DNA of 64,000 nucleotides from Blastomussa wellsi (taxonomy: Eukaryota > Cnidaria > Anthozoa > Scleractinia > Plerogyridae): the NCBI GenBank assembly GCA_947652115.1, contig OX393569.1:1803315-1867314 (forward strand). Reading direction: 5' to 3'. Positions 33,001 to 41,721 of this stretch are shown one piece after another. The notes below the pieces were generated by a model, which saw only the letters and a list, made by a program, of their open reading frames with translations, did not search any database and was not told the DNA's origin. Position 1 is the first letter of the stretch, and every line of letters starts with the position of its first letter. Made by a program: the position numbers and the translations under genes.

Positions 33001-34953
33001 GAATGACACAGTAAGTCAGTGAAATATTTTTGTGTTTATAGGACGTTCGTCTTAATTACTTTTCACAAGCAGATTAGACACATTCAACCCAAATAGTACC
33101 CAAGATAAGTCAGTCAGCTTAGCATCTGCAAATGGATTTTCCCTTATATTTTATAATTAGTTGCGCATCAGGCGAATATGGCCGCTAGAATGCAGCTGAA
33201 TGTAAAATGGAGAGATCTCTGTTTAGATATGTGTCTAAATAAGCCATCGTTCCATATATGTATTTAATTTTAATTCAGTACAACACAGTTGATTTCGAAT
33301 GTAACCGTTCAAATTTGGCCATGGAACCACATAAACAGCTGCTTTAACAAACGCTAAACATAGTACCCATATGGTCCGCGAAATTTACTAATGGAGCAAA
33401 GCCACTTAACAATGTAAACATTTACCTATGCTAAGCCAATTTGTATTCTATTTCTCAGCTTTTTGTCGAAACGTTGATGGACCATTTTCAAATCTGGGAT
33501 TCAGATTTATATTCATAATTTCATATAATACAGTCAGTAAACATTACGGTTTTGGTTCATGTTGTTGAGTTACAGAGTTGATTTCTGATTAAAAGAACAC
33601 TCGCATATCGATAAAAGCGTTATCTCTTGTGAAACTGTATTTTGTAGTTCTGGGCAGGTAATGAGATGCCGATTTTTTTAATCAAGGCTATCTAAATATA
33701 AAACGCGATCTACTTCAAACCTTGGCCGGTTACAGTTATCCAGGCTTTGAACAAACGCGCCCTGAAGCATTGAAAAGGAGGGATGTGCATGGCGATAGTT
33801 TCATATTTATCTACAGTTAAATAGTGCTTAATTGATCGGGGTGACGTAAGCTTGTTCTGATCCATGATCCTCTGTTATGTTGTACATTAAATTTTGGTCA
33901 ATTACAATGTGTTTCCTGAGTTCTTGACAAAAATATATATTTGCCATGCTTTAAATCAGTTTATCTGTGTAGAAATTATCAATGCACAAAATAGAAAAAT
34001 CTGCTATTTTGGCATTCGATTTTGTGATTAATTAACGATTTTTGTGAGAGTGATTTTGAGTACATTGCACCTCCTTTTGGGCCATATTTTTATAATAAGC
34101 CTGGATTATTGTCTAAATGCAGAATGTCTAATGGTAAACCTTTTTAATGCAAATCTCACATAGATTAATTTAGTGGGTTTTTTCACACTTTCATGATTTA
34201 AGCAGTATTTCGTTGACTGAAGTGATTCCCTTTTTGCACAGGAGTAAAACACAAAAAGAAACACAAATCAGTTTTCCATCTACCTGCCATTACATTCTGA
34301 AACCTTTTCAAGACAAATTACATTTTTAATCTATGTAAACAAAAAATTGCGCTGGATTCCTTTATTTATTGTATATATTCTATGTGATAATGTCGACGTC
34401 ACTTTTTAAATGTACATTACCAACGTGAACACTGAATGTTTTTTGTTCGATTTTCATATCAATGTAATCATTGTCTTTTACACGAGGAAAAAACTATTAG
34501 TGAAAACGTACGAGGTAAATCGCTGAGCGCTTTCAACCAATGTTAACACCCCCAGCTGCTGGATTCTCAGGCGACCCTTTCATTTTTCATCCGAATACTC
34601 GCAGAGTTTCGAAAAGGGTGACAGATTCAACATCCGCTAAATTTAAGGACGTAACAATTTAACTATTACTTTCAAATAGGCTGTCGTTATTTCTCGAAAT
34701 TTCTTATATGGTACGCAAACACCAAAACCCTTCTGCTATGAACGGTTTTTTCTGCGTTTTCTTTGTACGTGACGTTTAATTGATCAGATTTGAGATCTTA
34801 ACTATCCAGATCTTTTAGCATTATCAATTTCTTTGATTTTTTTAGGTGAAATCGAAGATTCGTCCAGCATCAGGAGTCGGCAGAACAGATTTCATCGGGT
34901 GCTTTATTGGCAAATTACTTGACATTCACGGGTTACGTTTGCCGGTTTTGTGA
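27011..34953 (+). CDS. Secreted short-collagen and fibrinogen-like protein, 7 exons
   Basis: Exons: 27011-27139, 28185-28280, 28937-28972, 29196-29424, 29870-30483, 32981-33010, 34846-34953. All introns are GT-AG with joining phases, giving 413 aa. A signal peptide is clear (MKTKAFLWSLLLVLLSF...). After CPCQC come 16 unbroken Gly-X-Y triplets spread over exons 2-4, then a Cys-containing segment (KCTMGIAGTVRYS, LLLCDGSVW). Exon 5 opens like the N-terminal half of a fibrinogen or intelectin domain (YWIDPNGG, FCDMETESGGWTLVATK), but I do not see the usual second half. I infer an extracellular lectin-like or matrix protein. Exons 1-5 are firm. Exon 6 (30 nt) and exon 7 fit by phase only; if they are wrong, the protein ends at 30492 by reading through the exon 5 donor. 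Confidence 0.78.
28575..28720. mobile_element. MITE with CTGACTCGTCCCCAGT ends
   Basis: A 132-bp copy at 28582-28713: the left end CTGACTCGTCCCCAGT faces ACTGGGGACGAGTCAG. The flanks ACAGCGA and ACAGCAA look like an imperfect target duplication. It lies in intron 2 of the collagen-like gene. Confidence 0.7.
31347..31494. mobile_element. MITE with TTGTGCAAGTAGAGAAT end, copy 1
   Basis: The body includes ACATGAAGATGTCCCAAG and TTGTGCAAGTAGAGAATT; the left end CCACTTGCACAAATCCC is partly degraded. The same element lies in reverse orientation at 38357-38512. It is in intron 5 of the collagen-like gene. Confidence 0.75.
31510..31770 (+). repeat. Uninterrupted copy of the 2810-3600 repeat
   Basis: It begins with GTATCCGCTGACCAGTATCA and continues through CAATTGGAGTTGACG to ACCAGCAAAAATACGGAG without the 420-bp insert found in the other copy. 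It lies in intron 5 of the collagen/fibrinogen-like gene. Confidence 0.6.
32081..32245. repeat. Fold-back repeat with GTAGCCTGTTCACAGGCTA end
   Basis: ACAGGGTGTGTAGCCTGCGA and CCCTAATGGAAAC at the left face GTTTCCCATTAGGTAGCCTG at the right. It is related to the repeat at 26100-26255. Confidence 0.55.
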
Positions 34954-34960
34954 CTGATTT

Positions 34961-36789
34961 ATGGCGGCTGATAACACCGTCGACACAAGCACCTTCACTA
35001 AGTTATACCAGGGGGAGTCTAATCACACGACGTCCTATGAAGTAGAACAAAATCTCTTTTTGGGAGTTTGCACAATCTTCTCTGAACTTGTAACTGTCGT
35101 GATAAACTCAGTGGCCGCGTATTATTTGCTCGTTCACAAGAAAGCCTCTCGATTTAACAAGAAGCAATACAACAACTTCCTAATGGGCCTGCAAGCGGTC
35201 ATGGGAATTTTCCTGGCGCTCACAGGTTACAGCTGGACAGCGGTTGCTCATTTCACGGGTGAATGGCCGGCAGGAAATGTCGGTTGTTTGTTGGGAACGT
35301 TCTGTCTGTTGTTCTTTGGAACTATGACAGTGATGATAACTCTTGTGATGTCAGCGGAGAGGTTTATAGCCATGTGCTTTCCGTTTAACTACGAAAAACT
35401 GATAGACTTTCGCAAAATCACGGCCGCGGTTTTGTACATAAGCGTGCACGCCGCGATACTTGCCAGCCTTCCCATCATGTTTAACACCGTCGAACTAACA
35501 AAGCAGCCCATTGCTGTGTGTTTGTACTCGCTTTCTTCGCACAGTTTTAGAGAAGCAGCCGTGGTGCACGCGTTTGTTTGTAATTTCTCTCTCTCCATAC
35601 TTGCGATGCTCATTATGAACGTTTCTTTGCTGAGAGCTTTAAAGAAAATGAATAGATCTGTAGGGGCCGATATCAGAGCTCAATTTGCCCAAGACTGCGA
35701 GTCCATCATCCTGTCAAATCTTACCATTCTTATGGCGTTGTCGTATTCTCTTTGTTGGCTGCCAGTTGTGGTAAGTAAGAAAAGCAATGCAGTTTTAGTC
35801 ACGCCCCGAGACTACTCGGGTTGGATCGCATAAACGGTTGGTGGAATTTTTCAACATTTTAGTGAAACGTTACCTCGCCCAGGGTAACTCTGCTTGGGAC
35901 CTATCAGGCCGGGGCTTATGGATCTCTGATATCAGTATCACGGAGCGACCAGCTGACTCGTCTCCAGTCGACTCCTGTGAGAAAATAGCAAGACGCGATG
36001 GGGACGAGTCAGGAGCGACCAGTACGCTATCCGCAATGGATACGGTGCTAGTCCATCACAGGTTTACACACTAGCATTTAGTTTGTGACTATCTGACATA
36101 CTTGAGTGCCTTTCTCAAAAACACAACACAATGCCTCCGGTCATAGTTCAAATCCCAGAGATTCCAGCCTTCCCGAATTGATCGGGAGTCTCCCGATTTG
36201 ATGTGTTGCCTACCGCTCTTCTGCATGCTTCTATCAAATTCTCGTATTATCTCTCACCCGGAACATAACCTCCCTACTTCCCTTCCAAAGGGGTTAGAAT
36301 CTCTGGAACCCGGGACCGTTCAATCCGGAGTCTAGACGATAGCCTACTATACCACCCGATGGATAATGGATTAGTTATTTCTGTCATTACTTCTAGGTTC
36401 GAGTGATGCTCGTCTATCACGCGCACCAGAGAAGCATTTACTTCGACTTACTGGCATTTTCGTTATCCACCGCTGACCCGTTTGTGCATCCAGTCACTTG
36501 CTTACTGGTGAGCCAGCGATACCGGGCAGGATACAAGGCTGCCGTGAAAGAAATAATATCCATATTAGGCAAGTGGATTTGTGGCTGCAAGCGCGACTCG
36601 AGAGTTCTTGTCTATCCAATCGACTCTACTGGCAGCGGTGTCTGTCAGACAGACAACCAGAGAAGAAATCTTGGTACTTGGAAAAATTCACTAAAACTCA
36701 ATGTTAAAAACACGAACAGAGACGGCACTGCTAGACAAAACTTTCTTAGGCTTGAAGTGATCGTTGAAGCTGTAGAAACTCAAGATTAG
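34961..36789 (+). CDS. Class A (rhodopsin-like) GPCR, possibly prostanoid-receptor-like
   Basis: Exons 34961-35770 and 36397-36789, phase 0, 400 aa. Seven hydrophobic segments can be traced. TM3 starts after C109 and ends MSAERFIAM (E133-R134-F135 in place of DRY). TM6 carries CWLP at about 265-268, and TM7 carries DPFVHP at 297-302 in place of NPxxY. An NHT glycosylation site lies at residue 21. The C-terminal tail is long and basic. The ERF and DP forms, and ASLPIMF after TM4, recall prostanoid receptors, but the ligand is unknown. The start codon is only 7 bp after the stop of the preceding gene model, so exon 34846-34953 may instead be the 5' UTR of this receptor. The single intron holds a short MITE. 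Confidence 0.88.
35943..36022. mobile_element. 60-bp MITE with CTGACTCG ends in the GPCR intron
   Basis: The element at 35953-36012 runs from CTGACTCGTCTCCAGTCGAC to GGGGACGAGTCAG and is flanked by GAGCGACCAG at 35943-35952 and 36013-36022. It is a shorter version of the copy at 28582-28713. Confidence 0.75.
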
Positions 36790-37039
36790 CTTTTATACAT
36801 TTCTCCCCTCCAATTAATGTATGCAATGTATGACTAAGAAGAATTATATTCTTTGCTTTCATGTGCACATGAGTCACATGAATTCATAAATTCATTATTT
36901 CCTGATGGAAGACTCGACTGAGTGCGTGTCATATAACCTTATTTGGTTGGAAAAAACATCTACAGTTTCTTTTTAACCACGACCACCGACGCTGATTCTT
37001 CGCCGGAGCTGTTCCTGATTTCCATAGCAACAACTAGGA

Positions 37040-37330
37040 GTATCTTTACCCCCCTCCCCACCCCTTCCTTGATGGGATACTAGTCCATCACAGATTTACT
37101 TATTTTACGTACGTAGACTCTCCCCAAGTGGAGCATAGGCCATCAACGACATCCCTCCCGGCATTTCACTCGACGCTGGGCTGTCCTTTCGGCTTCGGTC
37201 TGCAGTTTATACCTGGGTGGAGAGAGGCACTGTGAGAGTTAAGTGTCTTGCTCGAGAACAAAACGCAGTGCCCTGGCCGAGGCTCGAACTCGGTCCGTTC
37301 GATCTGGCCACCGCGCCTCCCACATATTTT
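37040..37330 (-). repeat. tRNA-derived SINE copy
   Basis: On the minus strand the head reads GGAGGCGCGGTGGCCAGATC, then GAGTTCGAGCCTCGGCC (box B-like), then CACTTAACTCTCACAGTGCC. The body matches copies at 48660-48885 and 52815-53010. Confidence 0.75.
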
Positions 37331-38356
37331 TTGCCATGGACTACAATGTTCGACAAAAGTCCTTGGCACGTCTTGATCAGATAACATGTAACTGCATTAA
37401 CGACCTTTTTTGGGACCAATGTGTAATGACATCACTAGAACAGAGAACCCCCTTCCCCCAGACAATGTTGAAAGCGAACAAAGGCAACTTGGACACGGTT
37501 ACCAACATTGAAATGGGGGGAGGTGGGCTAAATCTGAAATTACGTGTGAAAAGTTTGGAGAAACGGCTTAGTGTGCCAAGAATTTTGTCGAGGATTGTAG
37601 GTCAATACTGTACTCTGTCGCTGCCGTTTGGAGAAACATAACCGAGAACTCGCAACCTCGTTCCCAGGCTCCTTTACCCCTGGGAACGAAGATGAAGAAC
37701 ACGCTGGGGACGAGTTTTACTCAAGTCCAGAATCATTCTCGTCTCCATAGCCTGTTTAGCTCCTTTCGTTTCGCTTAGCCGGCAGGGCCTTGGCACGAGA
37801 AACGAAGGGCTCTGGGGACAAGATTTTACAAAAAAATCTTAAACGGAAGTCAAAATGTTCGCCGGCCGCCATATTGCAGCACAAAACGTGTAGAAACATG
37901 CATCAATACTACATACATGAACCAAAACGTCTTGTTTTATCAATAAATCTTTATTGATAAATTAAACCACACACCTGCAGACATACGTGCAAGTTTACAA
38001 TGCAATAAAAAGAGGAATTATTCTTAGTTAGAAGTTGTTTTATTGTCGTTTCACCGCTGAACAATTGTACTTGTATAAGACCCAGGTACCTTCGCTTGTT
38101 TCTGACCGTGCTGCACGTGTAGGTTGGAACGGTCTCTTTGAAGTCACCGTGTTTGCTTGCCATTTATGGGAATAGTTTTTGCTTTAGCTTGCCGAACACG
38201 AATCAGATTCGCTTTCGCCGTGTCACTTCGTTTCGTAGCCGAACAATAATTTCGGAATTTTTGAGAAACGCCCGCCTGTCCCGGGGATGGGAGTACTTCC
38301 ATATACGGGCTATATAGCTAGGTATGCGCCGCTGGATAGGGTATTTGGTATTATTT

Positions 38357-38512
38357 AATTCTCTACTTGCACAATACCATAATACACCCCTTCTACCCCC
38401 CCCCCCCCCCTTGGGACATCTTCATGTCCCAGGAGAAATTGCAAACAATGATTATGCAAAATTTTGGGGGGGGTAAAAGTGGTTTGTTATGGGATTTGTG
38501 CAAGTAGAGAAT
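38357..38512. mobile_element. MITE with ATTCTCTACTTGCACAA ends, copy 2
   Basis: The terminal repeats ATTCTCTACTTGCACAA and TTGTGCAAGTAGAGAAT are perfect 17-mers. The interior carries GGGACATCTTCATGTCCC and a poly-C run. It is reverse to the copy at 31347-31494. Confidence 0.85.
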
Positions 38513-39216
38513 AGGGCATCTTTTTTGCCCCTTTTCGAATTCTTCCTGGTGTGACCCTTAGACAGGGTACCTAAATTGTATCGTCTAAAATTGCAGTGCG
38601 TAAACTGCAAGTCAACTGAACAACCCGTTAAGAGTATTAACGTTTCAGGAACGAAATAATAAGGTTGATCCGTTCAAGTGCGAGAAGTTCCCCTCTCAGT
38701 TTTAAATTTTTTCCGTGAATAGGATGTCATTTTCCGGGTTTGGCCCAAATAGGGTATCAAATTCCGTTTTATTTATTCTTAAATAGGGTCAGTGTTAAAG
38801 AACCCGCGCTCGGGTTCAAACCCAGGGCACACAGAGCGAAGATTTCATGGACTGGACTATCCTCCGGGTAACTTGAACTATAAATTGTTTTATTGTTATA
38901 CAGTTACGTAAGTTCGCTTGATTCTGGTGCACGGTACGAGTTTGGGTGCGTGTGTAGGTGTGAACGGCCTCTTTGAAGTCGCGGTGCTAATCTCCAATTG
39001 GAAATTTGCTTTCCATTTATGGAAGTAGTTTTTGCTTTAGCTTGCCGAAGACGAATCAGATTCGACTTTGCCGTGTCACTTCCGTGACAGTATCCGGAGC
39101 GTCATTCATTTTATTGATGAGGTGTTGTTCAGTGCACGCCCTTCTTACGGCAATTTAAAATCTGTATCGTTTAGCTGAAAATCAGTACATCAGTCAGTTG
39201 AGTTCAGAAAAGTGTA

Positions 39217-40477
39217 ATGAATATTTGGAAGAATCACTCGCCGTTGCAGTGTCAAAATGGTGTCATTTCCTCTTGCTGGACAAGCCAGGAAAAAAGAGAG
39301 ATTCACGATCAACTCTCCTCAAATACATGTGCGGCCGCGGACAAAGAAAAGCCTCCAACCGTTTCAAATAAAAGATTGGATGGTGATGGATTGTCGGTGG
39401 ACAAGGTAAGATTGAACATTTCTATACCAGAAGCCCACCTGTCCATACCTATTTCATAGATGAATGACAATTTTAAATTATTTTGTGTGCATTTAAATTA
39501 GCCTTCCTAACCTCACTTGAAAGTAACATTTTTTGATTTACCAACTCAAAAACGAGGTTAAAAATGAATTTAATATTGACAGCCATAAATGGGTCTGTGA
39601 GCCCTTTAACCTGATTTCCAAACCAACTGTTAGGTAACTAGGTTTCCTTGAAGCAGGGATCTATTTTTTGCCATTATGGAGTAGTGAAATGAATTCAAAT
39701 TACACTCCAGAGTCTCTCGGAATGTTTCAGTCTAATAAATTAATATCGTCGAAAAACGTATTCTATGACAGGCCGTGGCTAACGAGGGCACATTGCAGCG
39801 GACACAATATTGTTCGTGATGTTTCCTTGCGCGAGTAAACGGCACGAAAGCATGTTTATTGCCGGACACAAAATGTTTCTGAAAAAACAACAGAAACATT
39901 TTTGTGGGTTTGGAAGCTGGGAACGTTCTGTGTCCGACACAATGACCGTTTTCACACTAGAGGACGAACAAATCGTCTGGACGGAAATCGTCTCACACGA
40001 ACAAATCGTCTGATGTGCAAACGGGACGAACAAATTTTTCGACGAACAAATCGTCTGACATTTGTCCATCTGAAAAGACGATTTTTCCAAGACGATTTGC
40101 CCGTCGAGACGAACAAGTCGACGACAATACGACATAAATTCACATCAGACGGTGAAATGCCAGACGATTTGTTCGTCCTCTAGTGTGAAAACGGCCATTT
40201 TAATAGAGACGAAAAATATCCATACCCTAAACATGTATTTATTGTTGTGACGGATATCAAATCATTTGTAATAAATCAGTCTAAGTTTCTTCATTTGTTT
40301 TCTTGGCAGAATAATTCGACAAAAGCCCGCCGAATAGGAGTTTCTCCATCCACGGATACCACAGCCCATCAGCGAATGAAAGTCAGGGTATTAAAGAAGC
40401 GGGTTTTCGACGACTTCGTGCCTGTCAACCTACTGATAGTTAACGGGATGCAAAGTCATGCGCTTCGTAAACTCTGA
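39217..40477 (+). CDS. Uncharacterised 118-aa protein, two exons
   Basis: Exon 1 is 39217-39405 (donor AAG|GTAAGA) and exon 2 is 40310-40477 (acceptor TTGGCAG); both are phase 0, and a poly-A signal follows at 40507. The product is polar and basic at the end (KARRIGVSPSTDTTAHQ, VRVLKKRVFDDFVPVN), with no signal peptide or membrane segment. I do not recognise the family. Another frame of exon 1, starting at about 39256 (MVSFPLAGQARKK...), is also open, but it would stop after about 10 codons of exon 2. The intron holds a fold-back element. The gene could be real or a spliced non-coding RNA; the splice sites, frame and poly-A signal together favour a gene. Confidence 0.45.
39941..40198. mobile_element. 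Fold-back element packed with GACGAACAAATCGTC words, copy B
   Basis: The ends ACCGTTTTCACACTAGAGGA and its mirror CCTCTAGTGTGAAAACGGCC enclose at least six words near GACGAACAAATCGTC in both directions. It lies in the intron of the 118-aa gene. Confidence 0.8.
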
Positions 40478-40506
40478 ACCGGCTTTCACTGTAAATGATT
40501 CATTTT

Positions 40507-40512
40507 AATAAA
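40507..40512 (+). terminator. Putative polyadenylation signal
   Basis: AATAAA, 30 bp after the stop of the 118-aa reading frame. Confidence 0.5.
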
Positions 40513-40575
40513 AAGAAACTGAGTTACAAATACAAAATATTGGTTGGAGGCTCCAACTTTTACGTACCGTACTTT

Positions 40576-40825
40576 AAGGTGGATTTCCACTGTCGCGTAA
40601 TTTTTCGTACGTTAACGGGCGTGAATTTAACTGGCTTTACGTGCGTAAAATAAAAAAGAAGAATTGTATGGACGCCTTGCATCTGCGGACAAAGTTGAAT
40701 GTGGTTTAACTTTTTCCGCAGACGTGAGACGTTCGTATATTTCTTCTTTTTAATTTACGTACGTAAAGCCAGTTAAAATCACGCCCGTTAACGCACGCAA
40801 AATTACGCGACATTGAAGTCCACCT
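40576..40825. mobile_element. 250-bp fold-back MITE
   Basis: The left end AAGGTGGATTTCCACTGTCG faces CGACATTGAAGTCCACCTC at the right. Further in, AACTGGCTTTACGTGCGTAA faces TTACGTACGTAAAGCCAGTT, and CTGCGGACAAAG faces CTTTTTCCGCAG. It has no coding part. Confidence 0.85.
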
Positions 40826-41721
40826 CTGTGATAAAATGAGAAACTGTCACGTATTGTGCCCATTTTGTCTTAAAAAATAAAACTTGATGTTTTGCTGAGG
40901 AACTAGCGGAGACAAAGCGCGAAGCGAAAAATAAACTCCCTGTAGACACACCATTGCCAATAGTTCGCTTAGCCGACAGTCGTTCCTGATTGGCCGATTT
41001 CCAGATACATGATAATATATAAAAATAGTTTAGAACTTGAAGTTCTTTTAAACTTTGTTGGTCCGTAAAAAGGGTCGAAAATCATTGGACAATCCGAGAT
41101 ATAAATTAAACTTCGAAGGTAACCTGCAGTTTCATTCTAAATGCAACAAAAAAAATTGTCAGTTAATGTTCTGCTATCATCCTCCAAACTGGAGTCCACA
41201 GTCGCTAGTGCGTTATTATATTCAGTGTATTTTGAAGGCGTGTTACTACAGGGGGGCTTAATGGAGCAACGGACTAGAATGTTAAGGTCTGGTCATGTCA
41301 AATGGAGTCTCAATTACACACCAAGGTAAACTACTTGTAAGTTTTCGACTTGCGTCAAGTTGCGACTCCGTTTGGTAAAGACTTTCGTTTACTATGCACG
41401 AAATGAAATTTTCACGCACATGGATGCACGCTTTTCACCCACTGCAAACTGTGTTATTTAATTCTGGTGCTCAAGTTCATTGTATTGTGCACAATTGTAT
41501 AAATACTGAGGGGGACTTCTTTGTAGCTTTCGTGCAGTAGCAAGTAAACTTCCGTTTGGCCACCAGACGACAGGCTCTACACAACTGCACCTATAGGACT
41601 TGTTAGAATGGAGAAGGTTTGCTAGAAGAAAGGGAGCTTTTTAGAAGAGTGGAAGTCATTTTAAAAAGAAGCTAGCTTGAATTAGTAGAGAGAGAAAGGA
41701 GGCTCACTAGACGACAGGGAG

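Larger units (their letters stand above)
36790..39216. other. Intergenic, repeats only
   Basis: No exon is recognisable. Contents: a minus-strand SINE at 37040-37330; unplaced sequence to 38280; and a degenerate repeat with a poly-C run near 38395 that hosts the MITE at 38357-38512. The region probably includes the 3' UTR of the receptor and the promoter of the small gene at 39217. Confidence 0.5.
40478..41721. other. Intergenic between the 118-aa gene and BPHL
   Basis: A large fold-back element occupies 40576-40825. The rest (40826-41721) shows no recognisable exon; it should include the BPHL 3' UTR, though no clear AATAAA was found on the minus strand near the stop. Confidence 0.45.

Noticed and set aside
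37243..37641. Open frame of 132 codons on the plus strand
   Set aside because: It starts inside a SINE copy and shows no domain, splice context or codon pattern of a gene.
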